Origin: Variovorax sp. V93
GTDB lineage: Bacteria > Pseudomonadota > Gammaproteobacteria > Burkholderiales > Burkholderiaceae_C
DNA: 64,000 nt
Assembly (NCBI RefSeq): GCF_041154485.1
Contig: NZ_AP028670.1
Coordinates: 1,054,001 to 1,118,000 of the forward strand
Direction of reading: 5' to 3'
Below are positions 8,550 through 16,799 of this stretch, one piece after another. Under the pieces are notes generated by a model. It saw nothing but the letters and a program-made list of their open reading frames with translations, searched no databases and was not told the DNA's origin. The position numbers were made by a program, and so were the translations under genes. Position 1 is the first letter of the stretch. Every line of letters begins with the position of its first letter.

Positions 8550-9245
8550 TCATGCGTCCGGAGTGTTGTCGACCTCCTGCCGTTCCACGCTGGGCAGCTT
8601 CTCGTACTCCTCGATGTACCGCGGCACCGGGACGTCCTGCCGACCTTGGGGATCGCGGATGGCACCCGCGAAGACCTGCTTGATCAGCAGTTCACCGGCC
8701 CAGCAATCGCGGTCAAGATCGAACTCGAAATCGGTGGGCGGGCCCGACCGCATCTTTGCCACAGCCTCGGCAATGGGAATGCGCATCACCGTCGTGCTGT
8801 TCAACTCCTTGGAGTTCGGAGGCCTCACATCGGCAAAACGGCCTTTCAGGACGTGGCGCGCGTAGGCCTCGAAGGAGGCGATTTTTTCCTGTGGATCCGT
8901 CACTTCTTCTGGACGCCCGAACACCACCACGGACCGGTAGTTAACGGAGTGGTTGTAGAGTGCGCGTGCCAAAACCAGGCCATCCACATGAGTGACAAGG
9001 ACGCACACCTCCCCACTCAGCGCCGCGCTGAGCATGGTGCTCTGGTTGGAGCCGTGAATGTAGATGTAGTCGCCAATCCGGCCGTAGCCAGTCGGCAAAA
9101 CGCGGGGCGCGCCTTCGTGGACGTAGGCCACATTGCACATGAACCCTTCGTCCAGGATGGCGTGGATGGCCTCCTTGTCGTAGATCCCACGGTGCGGACG
9201 ACGGGTTAGCTTCGTCCGCTCTGTCACTTCGTACTTCTCAGTCAT
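8550..9245 (-). CDS. Pyridoxamine 5'-phosphate oxidase family protein (Nim-like), copy 1
   Basis: 231 residues. It matches the Nim/PNPOx-like split-barrel flavoproteins: RRPHRGIYDKEAIHAILDEG at the start, then LPTGYGRIGDYIYIHG and VNYRSVVVFG. These bind FMN or F420/haem-like cofactors and often serve as reductases. A paralogue lies at 22693-23361, with the same RRPxR...YD start and VDYRS/VNYRS core. It is the first gene of the PNPOx-GGT-SnoaL unit, 79 bp before GGT, and carries a 23-bp-spaced operator upstream at 9342-9371. Confidence 0.75.
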   Translation of the reverse strand: MTEKYEVTERTKLTRRPHRGIYDKEAIHAILDEGFMCNVAYVHEGAPRVLPTGYGRIGDYIYIHGSNQSTMLSAALSGEVCVLVTHVDGLVLARALYNHSVNYRSVVVFGRPEEVTDPQEKIASFEAYARHVLKGRFADVRPPNSKELNSTTVMRIPIAEAVAKMRSGPPTDFEFDLDRDCWAGELLIKQVFAGAIRDPQGRQDVPVPRYIEEYEKLPSVERQEVDNTPDA

Positions 9246-9341
9246 CGACTTTCCTTCGGATTGCGGGGCTGTTCCCCTGGAGCGCGGGGTGCGAAAAGTG
9301 TCTTGCTAACGATTCTTGACGGATCTAAGTGTCACTGTCGG

Positions 9342-9371
9342 GCCACTTCGCGGCGTTGCTGCAGGCCACTT
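9342..9371 (-). promoter_or_regulatory. Putative MocR operator before the PNPOx-GGT operon
   Basis: Two perfect AAGTGGC half-sites on the minus strand (9371-9365 and 9348-9342) have starts 23 bp apart. The flank TGCTGCAGGCCACTT of the distal copy recurs in inverse orientation before the maleate-isomerase-like gene (12653-12668). Relative to transcription the orientation is the same in both places. Confidence 0.65.
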
Positions 9372-9403
9372 TGCGAGCGGGCATGCTGCGCGGCCGTCCC
9401 GAT

Positions 9404-10879
9404 CTACTTCGCGGGTCCGACCGATGCCGGTCGCCTCGCGATGAAGTCCCCGCGGATCTGCTCGTATGCCGCTCCTGCACGAAGAACCTTGGCGTCGCCG
9501 CCGTACGGGCCGATCAGCTGGATGCCCATGGGCCAACGGCCGTTCGCATGGAAGCCGGCGGGTACCACCAAGGCCGGCAAGCCGCCCAGGGTGGCATAGA
9601 TTGCGACCTCCATCCAGCGGTGGTAAGTGTCCATCTCGCGTCCCGCGATCTGCTTGGGCCAGCGCTCCTCCGCGTTGAATGGCCAACACTGCGCGGAGGG
9701 CAGCACGAGCAGGTCCCACTGATCCAGCATGGTGCGCATGTGCTGGTAGTAGTTCGTGCGAACCTGGCTTGCCTGACGGAAATCGGTGAAGCTCATGCCG
9801 CGTGAGCACTCGTACTCCCACTGAGCCTCCGGCTTGATCTTCTCCTTGGCACCTGGCAGTTGCATGAGCGCGCCGACACGTGGCCCCGCGCCTGCGCGGC
9901 GCCAAGTCAGCCAGCATTCCCACAGTTGCTTGGGATCGAACCCCAATGGCACCTCCTCGACCACGGCGCCCGCCGCTTCGAGGTGACGCAGCGCTTCGCG
10001 ACAGGCGTCCAGCACCCCGGTTTCCATCGCGAGGTGGCCGCCAAGGTCGCCCAGCCAGCCTATGCGCATGCCGCTGAAAATCCCCGGATCGACGGCTTCG
10101 TTTTCGTTCCAGCCCAAAGGCATCTGCATGGAAAGCGGCGAACGCGGATCGAAACCGCTTTGTGTGGTCAGAAGCCGCCCCACATCGCGGATGCTACGGC
10201 CCATGGGACCCTCGTTCGAGAGCAGGTCGATCCACACGTCCGACATTCCAGCCTGGGGCACCCTTCCTTGCGACGGGCGCATACCGAAGACATGGTTCCA
10301 GCCTGCCGGGTTCCGCAGTGAACCCATTCCGTCTGACCCGTCCGCAATAGGGAGCATGCGCTGCGCCAGGGAAACGGCCGCGCCTCCGCTGCTGCCGCCG
10401 GCGCTCACTGCCGGATCCCATGCATTGCGGGTCACACCCCACAGAGTGCTGAACGTATGCGAGCCCAGTCCGAACTCAGGCGTCGTCGTCTTGCCGATCA
10501 CGATGCAGCCGGCGGCCTTCATGCGTGCGGTCAGGATGGAGTCGCTCGTCGGCATATTGCGGGCCAGCAGCTCGCAACCTTTCGTGGTGGGGAAGCCAAG
10601 GACGTCTGCGAAATCCTTGACGGCCATGGGGATGCCATGCAGCCAGCCCCGCACCTTGCCGCTGGCCAGTTCGGCGTCAGCAGCATCGGCTTCGGCCAAT
10701 AGCTTCTCGACCGGAGCCATGTTTACGATAGTGTTGAAGATGGGGTTGAGCGCATGAATGCGATCGACCGTGGCCTGCATCAGCTCGCGGCAAGAGAACG
10801 ACCGGCGCCGCAGGCCATCGGCGAGTTCGGAAGCCGTCAGGTCGGTCAAGGCAGGCCTCACGGAGGCGGTTTCACTCAT
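9404..10879 (-). CDS. Amidase signature family enzyme
   Basis: 491 residues from the second of two adjacent ATGs (10877-10879), which has the better distance to an AAGGAG site; an extra Met before it is possible. The Ser-cisSer-Lys amidase set is visible: Lys in MAVKDFADV, GGSSGGAAVSLA, and a GSDGMGSLRNPAG segment carrying the nucleophilic serine. These enzymes hydrolyse carboxamides to acid and ammonia. It is transcribed away from the MocR regulator gene, with shared half-sites between them, so it is a likely direct target. Confidence 0.88.
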   Translation of the reverse strand: MSETASVRPALTDLTASELADGLRRRSFSCRELMQATVDRIHALNPIFNTIVNMAPVEKLLAEADAADAELASGKVRGWLHGIPMAVKDFADVLGFPTTKGCELLARNMPTSDSILTARMKAAGCIVIGKTTTPEFGLGSHTFSTLWGVTRNAWDPAVSAGGSSGGAAVSLAQRMLPIADGSDGMGSLRNPAGWNHVFGMRPSQGRVPQAGMSDVWIDLLSNEGPMGRSIRDVGRLLTTQSGFDPRSPLSMQMPLGWNENEAVDPGIFSGMRIGWLGDLGGHLAMETGVLDACREALRHLEAAGAVVEEVPLGFDPKQLWECWLTWRRAGAGPRVGALMQLPGAKEKIKPEAQWEYECSRGMSFTDFRQASQVRTNYYQHMRTMLDQWDLLVLPSAQCWPFNAEERWPKQIAGREMDTYHRWMEVAIYATLGGLPALVVPAGFHANGRWPMGIQLIGPYGGDAKVLRAGAAYEQIRGDFIARRPASVGPAK

Positions 10880-10928
10880 CATTTCTCCTTGAACCGCGGC
10901 CGGGCGCATAACAGACCCCCCGCGTCGA

Positions 10929-10968
10929 GCCACTTAACGTCGTCTGTCATGTAAGTGGCATGCCACTT
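10929..10968. promoter_or_regulatory. Amidase/MocR divergent control region
   Basis: Three GCCACTT/AAGTGGC half-sites occur. GCCACTT at 10929-10935 and 10962-10968 are in direct orientation 33 bp apart. AAGTGGC at 10953-10959 forms a perfect 16-bp palindrome with the last one (10953-10968, AAGTGGCATGCCACTT). The 33-bp spacing is one helical turn more than the 23 bp seen elsewhere. Likely autoregulation plus control of the amidase. Confidence 0.65.
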
Positions 10969-11038
10969 GCATCATCAGCGAGCCACACTCGGCACCATGC
11001 CGAAGCGACTTGGCGCATTCTTGACGGGGAACAGCGCG

Positions 11039-12631
11039 ATGAACGGGCCACTTTCAATCGATGAGTCGAACCACTTTGGTGCGCAGCCCAAGCCCCGGCG
11101 ACGGCGAGCGCGGGCGTCCAGGGCACGCCTGCTCGAGACCCTGGTGATCAACCGGCAAAGCCCGGTGACCGTGGTGGACCAGGTTGCCACCGGGATTGAA
11201 CACCTGATCGTCACCGGCGGCCTGAAATCAGGCGACCTCCTGCCGTCGACGCGCGAGCTCGCCCGAACGCTCGACATCGGCAGGGCCACGGCGCTCAGTG
11301 TCATCGCCAGACTCAGCGCAGAGGGATTCATCGAGACCCGCGTCGGCTCCGGCTCGCGAGTGCGCGAGCGATCAGCCGACTTGTTGACCGGGAGTGCCGC
11401 GCCCGCGCCAAGCTCGCTCAAACGCAGCCACGTGCCGGGCGCCGTGGCCATCCAGCAGCAGGTTGCCTTGCTGGACACCTTGCCAAAGCATGTCTCGCGC
11501 AGCACCAGCTTGATGGATTTGCAAAGCCTGTCAGTGGCTACGCCTTTCGCTCCAGGGATGCCGGCAATCGATCAGTTCCCCTATCACTCCTGGAGCGACT
11601 TCTGCGCAAAGTCCTGGAAGCACGCGACGGCCGCCCTGCTGGAAACTCGCGACCCGGCCGGCTACAGGCCGCTTCGGGAGGCACTTGCCGGCTACCTGGC
11701 GAGTGCACGTGGGGTCCGTTGCACGGCGGACCAGATCATCATTGTCTCTGGTGCTCAGCACGCGTTCGATCTCACCTTGCGCGTGCTGACGCAGCCGGGT
11801 GACCGGGTGTTGATTGAGGACCCGGGCTTCCTGGGCGCCAGGAATGCCATGCTGTCGGCGGGATTGAATCTGAGGGGTGTCCCGCTAGATGAAGAAGGTG
11901 TCATGGTGCCGGATGACAACGGCGGCGCCAAGTTGCTCTACACCACCCCGTCGCATCAGTATCCGATGGGTAGAACCATGAGCCTCGCGCGCCGCCGGGC
12001 ACTCCTCGAGTGGGCGCGCCGGACATCGTGCTTCATCTTTGAAGACGACTACAGCAGCGAATTTCGGTATGACGGCAAGCCCTTGCCTTCCCTGCAGGGG
12101 TCTGACGAGTACAGCCGGGTGATCTATGCTGGAACGTTCAACAAGATCATGTTTCCGTCCTTGAGGCTGGGTTACCTCGTCGTCCCGGAAGAACTCGTTG
12201 ATGTTTTCCTGAGTATCCGAACCTGGTCGGACGGCTGTCCTCCGGGCGTGATCCAGGCCGCCATGCTCCAGTTCATCGAACGGGGAGCTTTTTACTCGCA
12301 CATCCGCCGATTGCGAGAGATCTACTCGGCACGCCACTCGCTGCTGTGCGAGCTGATCTCCCAGAGGATGGGACTGATGCTGTCGGTCATCTCGGATCCG
12401 GCTGGACTGAACCTCGCGGCGGTCGCGAAGCGCCCGATGGACGACGTGGCCCTCTCACGCCGTGCTCGCAATGCGAATATCGTCTGTCCGCCCCTGTCTC
12501 AGTACTTCGTCCATGTGGAACCGCAGCGTGGGTTCCAGTTTGGCTTTGCTTCGAGCAACGAGGCTCAGATGAAGGCGGCCATCGACCGACTCGAAGTGGT
12601 CTGGGGCCAAGGCGCGTCGACTGCTGCTTAA
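11039..12631 (+). CDS. MocR-type GntR/aminotransferase-fold transcription regulator
   Basis: 530 residues from the ATG at 11039 (MNGPLSID). In-frame ATGs at 10955 and 10997 are less likely because the first falls inside the operator palindrome. Order: an Arg-rich leader, a GntR winged helix (about residues 40-110, GDLLPSTRELARTLDIGRATA), then an aspartate-aminotransferase fold with the PLP lysine in GTFNKIMFPSLRLGY (about residue 369). MocR regulators sense an amine or amino acid through PLP and often act as activators at direct repeats. It is divergent from the amidase, and its putative sites occur before five other units of this block. Confidence 0.9.
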   Translation: MNGPLSIDESNHFGAQPKPRRRRARASRARLLETLVINRQSPVTVVDQVATGIEHLIVTGGLKSGDLLPSTRELARTLDIGRATALSVIARLSAEGFIETRVGSGSRVRERSADLLTGSAAPAPSSLKRSHVPGAVAIQQQVALLDTLPKHVSRSTSLMDLQSLSVATPFAPGMPAIDQFPYHSWSDFCAKSWKHATAALLETRDPAGYRPLREALAGYLASARGVRCTADQIIIVSGAQHAFDLTLRVLTQPGDRVLIEDPGFLGARNAMLSAGLNLRGVPLDEEGVMVPDDNGGAKLLYTTPSHQYPMGRTMSLARRRALLEWARRTSCFIFEDDYSSEFRYDGKPLPSLQGSDEYSRVIYAGTFNKIMFPSLRLGYLVVPEELVDVFLSIRTWSDGCPPGVIQAAMLQFIERGAFYSHIRRLREIYSARHSLLCELISQRMGLMLSVISDPAGLNLAAVAKRPMDDVALSRRARNANIVCPPLSQYFVHVEPQRGFQFGFASSNEAQMKAAIDRLEVVWGQGASTAA

Positions 12632-12659
12632 CTGGTCTGAGTAACCGGCGCGAAGTGGC
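12630..12659 (+). promoter_or_regulatory. Putative MocR operator before the maleate-isomerase-like/ilvA operon
   Basis: AACTGGT (12630-12636) and AAGTGGC (12653-12659) have starts 23 bp apart. The proximal half-site lies 55 bp before the ATG at 12715, with CATACG about 22 bp further downstream as a possible -10. The distal half-site touches the stop codon of the MocR gene. Confidence 0.6.
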
Positions 12660-12714
12660 CTGCAGCAGGAGCCCTTCGGTGCATACGCTTCCCGGATCAC
12701 GAAGGGAACCGCTT

Positions 12715-13476
12715 ATGCTTCAGACTCGAATTGGCTACGAACTCGCTCAAGATGACACAGAGGCACGGCGCCTGGCGCTGATCGTGCTGCGCACGGACCG
12801 CACCATCGAGGGCGAGGTGCGATCGAGCCTTCCAACCTCGCAGCCCGTCTCCCTGTACCACAGTCGCATCTTCAACGACTTCGAGATCACCGCCGCGACC
12901 TTGGAGGCCATGTCGGACTTGCTGCAGCCGACGGCGGCCTTGATCCCCGCCGAGTTCAAGCCGCATGTGGTGGGCTACGGCTGCACGTCGGCCACGATGC
13001 TCCTGGGAGAGGAACGCATCGCAAGCATCATCCGCCAAGCACATCCGGGCGTGCAGGTGACCGAACCGGTTACTGCTTGCATCGCGGCATGCACGTCGCT
13101 GGGCATGAAGAAGATCAAGCTGGTCACCCCCTACGAGAGCGCGGTGAACCGGAAGATCGTGGACGGACTGCGCGCCCGCGGGCTGGACGTGGACTCCGTG
13201 GTCTCGTTCGAAGAGCCCGATGACCTGAAGGTGGGCGCCATTTCCACGAACAGCGTGGTCGAGGCCGCCGTCCATGCGGGCGGTGGAGTGAAGTCGGACG
13301 TCGATGGTGTCTTCATCTCATGCACCACGCTGCCGAGCTTCGGTGCCATTCCGATCATCGAGCGCCTCACGGGCAAGCCCGCGACTTCAAGCAATCATGC
13401 GCTGGCATGGCACATGCAGAAGCTTGCCGGCATCAAGAAGTTCCAGGGCTCGCTCGGACGCCTCTACGCAGACTAG
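12715..13476 (+). CDS. Asp/Glu racemase superfamily protein (maleate isomerase / arylmalonate decarboxylase-like)
   Basis: 253 residues from the ATG at 12715, with GAAGGGA upstream. Two family cysteines are present: Cys90 in GYGCTSATM and Cys203 in ISCTTLPSFG. This is as in maleate cis-trans isomerases and glutamate/aspartate/hydantoin racemases, where such a pair does proton transfer or covalent catalysis. The substrate may be maleate, an alpha-substituted malonate, or an amino-acid derivative needing epimerisation. It is cotranscribed with a threonine dehydratase 88 bp downstream. A role in racemising a D-amino-acid derivative would suit the deacylase and amidase nearby, but this is inference. 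Confidence 0.75.
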   Translation: MLQTRIGYELAQDDTEARRLALIVLRTDRTIEGEVRSSLPTSQPVSLYHSRIFNDFEITAATLEAMSDLLQPTAALIPAEFKPHVVGYGCTSATMLLGEERIASIIRQAHPGVQVTEPVTACIAACTSLGMKKIKLVTPYESAVNRKIVDGLRARGLDVDSVVSFEEPDDLKVGAISTNSVVEAAVHAGGGVKSDVDGVFISCTTLPSFGAIPIIERLTGKPATSSNHALAWHMQKLAGIKKFQGSLGRLYAD

Positions 13477-13564
13477 CCGTGGCAGGCGTCCTCCGACGGA
13501 GTTCCCGCCTCTTGCGACATGCTTCGCTGCCGCACCGTCGTCCGCGAGAACGCCGTCACCTCTG

Positions 13565-15112
13565 ATGCTCGACCTCAACGAATACCTGAAGAGGATCCTC
13601 ACGGCCCGTGTGTACGACGTGGCCGTGGAAACCCCGTTGCAGCCTGCCAGAGAGTTGTCGAGCCGGCTCGGCAATCAGGTTCTCCTGAAGCGCGAAGACC
13701 AGCAGGCCGTGTTCAGCTTCAAGCTCCGCGGCGCCTACAACAAGATCGCACAGTTGTCGCCCGAGGAGATGCGTCGCGGGGTGATCTGTGCCTCTGCGGG
13801 TAACCATGCTCAAGGTGTCGCACTTGCCGCGCGGCGCTTGGGCGCGACCGCGGTCATCGTCATGCCTTTTACCGCGCCGCGCGTCAAGATCGAGGCGGTC
13901 AAGGGACTGGGGGGCACCGTGGTGCTGCACGGGGAGAGCTACTCCGAGGCTTACGCTCATGCCCTGGAACTACAGGAGGCAGGCGGGTTGACGTTTGTGC
14001 ATCCCTTCGACGACCCCGATGTGATCGCCGGGCAAGGCACGGTAGGGATGGAGATCCTGAGGCAGCACCAGGCGTCGCTGCAAGCCGTGTTCGTACCAGT
14101 CGGCGGCGGCGGGTTGATCGCTGGCGTCGCTGCGTACGTCAAGGCGGTCCGCCCGGAGGTTCAAGTGATCGGGGTGCAGACCGTCGACTCGGATGCCATG
14201 GCGCGATCGGCTCTGGCTCGCAAACGCGTCACGTTGGGCGACGTGGGCTTGTTCTCGGATGGAACGGCCGTGAAGCACGTGGGCGCGGAGACCTTTCGCA
14301 TCGCCAGCAGCCTTGTGGACGACTATGTGACGGTGGATACGGACTCCATCTGTGCGGCGATCAAGGATGTATTCACCGACACTCGCAGCATCGTGGAACC
14401 GGCCGGGGCGCTGGCAGTGGCCGCCGTGAAGCAGTACGTCAAGCAGCGAAAGACGCGCGGAGAGACGTATGTGGCCATTCTCAGCGGCGCCAACATGAAC
14501 TTCGACAGGCTCCGGTTCGTTGCGGAACGGGCGGAGATCGGTGAAGAGCGGGAGGGCCTGCTCGCGGTCTCGCTTCCCGAATCACCTGGAAGCCTGTTGC
14601 GCCTGTGCAAGACCATCGACGCGCTGTCCGGCCCCGCCCGCAGCATCACGGAACTCAAGTACCGTGTATGCGACGCCGAGAATGCCTCGGTGCTGGCCGG
14701 GTTGACGATCCACTCCGCAGGGGAAACGACACGCGTTGCGGAAGTCCTGGCGCAGGCTGGCTTCTCCGCCCAAGATCTGACGCACGATGAACTGGCCAAG
14801 GAGCACATGCGGCACATGGTGGGCGGGCGCTCGCCGCTCGCCGCGGGCGAGCGTGTGCTGCAGTTCGTCTTTCCGGAGCGTCCGGGTGCCTTGATGCAAT
14901 TTCTCTCGTCTTTGCCGCCCAACTGGAACATCACGATGTTCCACTACCGCAACCAAGGCGCCGACTATGGCCGGGTGTTGGTTGGCCTGCAGGCGCCCAG
15001 CCCAGACGAGGACGATTTCCACCGTGTTCTAGAGAGAGTGGGCTATCCGCACGAGGAGCTCACGTCCGCTCCTTCCTATCGGCTTTTCCTGGGGCCTAGA
15101 CCAGTTCAATGA
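13565..15112 (+). CDS. ilvA: Threonine ammonia-lyase, biosynthetic type with C-terminal regulatory domains
   Basis: 515 residues from the ATG at 13565, the usual IlvA length. The PLP lysine is Lys53 in FSFKLRGAYNK, and the glycine-rich phosphate loop is VGGGGLIAG. The catalytic part ends near residue 320, and two ACT-like regulatory domains follow (LLAVSLPESPGSLLRLCK and LQFVFPERPGALMQFL), typical of the isoleucine-feedback form. It converts threonine to 2-oxobutanoate. In this cluster it may act on another hydroxy-amino acid, or a second ilvA may exist elsewhere. No strong ribosome site precedes the start. The stop codon lies in the loop of a long hairpin. Confidence 0.85.
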   Translation: MLDLNEYLKRILTARVYDVAVETPLQPARELSSRLGNQVLLKREDQQAVFSFKLRGAYNKIAQLSPEEMRRGVICASAGNHAQGVALAARRLGATAVIVMPFTAPRVKIEAVKGLGGTVVLHGESYSEAYAHALELQEAGGLTFVHPFDDPDVIAGQGTVGMEILRQHQASLQAVFVPVGGGGLIAGVAAYVKAVRPEVQVIGVQTVDSDAMARSALARKRVTLGDVGLFSDGTAVKHVGAETFRIASSLVDDYVTVDTDSICAAIKDVFTDTRSIVEPAGALAVAAVKQYVKQRKTRGETYVAILSGANMNFDRLRFVAERAEIGEEREGLLAVSLPESPGSLLRLCKTIDALSGPARSITELKYRVCDAENASVLAGLTIHSAGETTRVAEVLAQAGFSAQDLTHDELAKEHMRHMVGGRSPLAAGERVLQFVFPERPGALMQFLSSLPPNWNITMFHYRNQGADYGRVLVGLQAPSPDEDDFHRVLERVGYPHEELTSAPSYRLFLGPRPVQ

Positions 15113-15126
15113 TCTGGTCTAGGCCC
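15092..15126 (+). terminator. Perfect 13-bp hairpin spanning the ilvA stop codon
   Basis: GGGCCTAGACCAG (15092-15104) pairs perfectly with CTGGTCTAGGCCC (15114-15126) around a 9-nt loop containing the TGA stop (15110-15112). There is no U-tract on either side, so it may terminate poorly or act as an mRNA 3' end stabiliser. An operator role cannot be excluded. It separates ilvA from the convergent XRE-cupin genes. Confidence 0.55.
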
Positions 15127-15204
15127 ATCCGCAGGCTGCGATCACGCATTTCCAGTGAGGCAGAAACCACCGGCAGCACGAGGGGAGCGCGCTGGCACCT
15201 TCAT

Positions 15205-15816
15205 TCACCCGAAAGAGTTGACCGGCGTCACTATCATGAGGAGCCGCGCGGGTGAATGGCCCACGTTCTTGCCGCTGTGTGGCTGTTCGCAAGAGAAGTG
15301 GACGCAGTCGCCTGGCTCGAGCACCAGTGTTTTGTCGCCGATTCGGAATTCAAACCGCCCGTCCAACAGGTACAGCACTTCCTCGCCTGCGTGCGTCAGG
15401 ACCTCCGGGTTCATCGACTCGCCCGCCGGGTAGACCAGTTCAAAAGCGCTCATCTGCTGATCGATGAGCTCTCCGCTCATGAGGTGGTACGAGTAGCCCC
15501 GAGCAGTAAGTGGCGGTTCGCCACCGCGGTCCTTGGCTCTGTTCAGGGTGTAGTGCGGAGCGGCTTTTGCATCAGGATCCTCGAAAAAATCGCCCAGTGG
15601 GATGCCGAGGCGGCCTGCAATCACGATCAGGTTGGAGATCGAGGCACTCGATTCGCCGCGTTCCAGGCGCGACAGGAAACCCGGGGAGAGGTCTGTATCT
15701 TTGCTCAGACGCTCGAGGGTGATCTGCTTGGCGCGGCGGGCTTCCCTGATCCTCGCACCGAGCCGGATTGCAACGGCCCGGGTCTTTTCCTCGAGTTCTG
15801 ATTTGTTCTTGTCCAT
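15205..15816 (-). CDS. XRE-family regulator with cupin sensor domain, copy 1
   Basis: 203 residues. A Cro/C1-type HTH occupies about residues 18-72 (IREARRAKQITLERLSKDTDLSPGFLSRLERG in outline), and a C-terminal cupin follows (FELVYPAGESMN, GEEVLYLLDG, PGDCVHF). This architecture is typical of PuuR-like regulators that sense amines, amino acids or their breakdown products. A close paralogue lies directly upstream at 15913. Upstream of this gene, 15828-15847 holds an imperfect TTTG...CAAA inverted repeat. Which promoter it controls is not shown directly. Confidence 0.85.
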   Translation of the reverse strand: MDKNKSELEEKTRAVAIRLGARIREARRAKQITLERLSKDTDLSPGFLSRLERGESSASISNLIVIAGRLGIPLGDFFEDPDAKAAPHYTLNRAKDRGGEPPLTARGYSYHLMSGELIDQQMSAFELVYPAGESMNPEVLTHAGEEVLYLLDGRFEFRIGDKTLVLEPGDCVHFSCEQPHSGKNVGHSPARLLMIVTPVNSFG

Positions 15817-15912
15817 CGCAGCGCTGATTTTGTGTGTGGTGCAAATCTACCATCGCGGCACGGTGCGGCAAAGAACCGAGGATGTGGAGCTCACAGGCAG
15901 GCGCCGGTGGCG

Positions 15913-16659
15913 CTACTTCCCGCCCGTGAACCGGGTAAGGCTTCTGGCCGAGTCGGGGTCGCGCGCAGGCATTCGGGCAACCGGTATGTCGATGGAGTCG
16001 ACGGGCGAGACAATCATCAACAGGCGTGCCTCTCCGTGCCCGATGTTCTCGCCGGTATGCGGTTGATCGCAAGCAAAGTGCACGCAGTCTCCGGGCTCCA
16101 AGACCATCGTGTCGGAGCCGATGCGGAACTCCATGGTGCCTTCAAGAAGATAGAGGACTTCCTCGCCTCGGTGTGTCAGTACCTCTGGATGCATCGTCTC
16201 GCCGGCAGGGTAGACGAGTTCGAACGCGCTGACCTGTTGGCCCTCCAGATCGCCGCTGGTGAGGCGGTAGGTGTAGCCGCCGGCACTCAGCGGAGCTTCG
16301 CAACTCCTGTTCCTTGCCCGCGTCAACACATAGTCGGGTCGGGGACATTCCTGCGCAACCTCGAAGAAGTCACGCAATGCGATCCCCAGACTCTCCGAGA
16401 TCACGATGAGGTTGGAGATCGAAGCGCTGGTCTCTCCGCGCTCGAGGCGAGACAGAAAGCCCGCCGATAGATCGGTCTTGGCGCTGAGGACCTCAAGGGT
16501 GATGGCCTTGGAGCGTCGTGCATCGCGCAACCGCTCACCCAAACGCCTGGCCACTGTCCTGATGGTCTCGTCGAGATCGGCTTTGTTTTCTTCCATGAGT
16601 TCCGTTTGCTGTCTGAGTGCATCACTGAAAGGTGCGGCATGCACCAAGGCGGTTCCCAT
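15913..16659 (-). CDS. XRE-family regulator with cupin sensor domain, copy 2
   Basis: 248 residues from the ATG at 16657-16659, which has GGAAAGG upstream. An internal ATG at 16594-16596 (MEENKADLDE) aligns exactly with the start of the paralogue and is a real alternative giving 227 residues. The HTH (LRDARRSKAITLEVLSAKTD) and cupin (FELVYPAGETMHPEVLTHRG, GDCVHFACDQPHTGENIGH) match copy 1 through most of the length. It is divergent from the Liv-type ABC operon across a 140-bp region holding an 8-bp inverted repeat, so it is the best candidate regulator of that operon. Confidence 0.85.
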   Translation of the reverse strand: MGTALVHAAPFSDALRQQTELMEENKADLDETIRTVARRLGERLRDARRSKAITLEVLSAKTDLSAGFLSRLERGETSASISNLIVISESLGIALRDFFEVAQECPRPDYVLTRARNRSCEAPLSAGGYTYRLTSGDLEGQQVSAFELVYPAGETMHPEVLTHRGEEVLYLLEGTMEFRIGSDTMVLEPGDCVHFACDQPHTGENIGHGEARLLMIVSPVDSIDIPVARMPARDPDSARSLTRFTGGK

Positions 16660-16751
16660 CTGACCTTTCCGCGTGCCTTAGAGATGTTCCTTGGCAGGCA
16701 CGGAACGTGCATCATAGGCAAAAAATGACTAATAACTTTCCCCATAGACAA

Positions 16752-16770
16752 ATGTGCATGATATGCACAT
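16752..16770. promoter_or_regulatory. Operator-like inverted repeat before the Liv-type ABC operon
   Basis: ATGTGCAT-GAT-ATGCACAT is an 8-bp perfect inverted repeat with a 3-bp spacer, in an AT-rich stretch 30 bp before the livG-like start. A closely related sequence, TTTGCAT-GAG-ATGCACA, lies before the binding-protein gene at 20338. The common core is TGCAT-N3-ATGCA. A XRE-cupin protein is the likely ligand. Confidence 0.6.
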
Positions 16771-16799
16771 CATTGTGTTCCTAGTACAAATTTGAAACG

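Noticed and set aside
10955-11038. Longer MocR start at 10955 or 10997
   Set aside because: The first lies inside the operator palindrome and neither has a ribosome site as good as that of the ATG at 11039.
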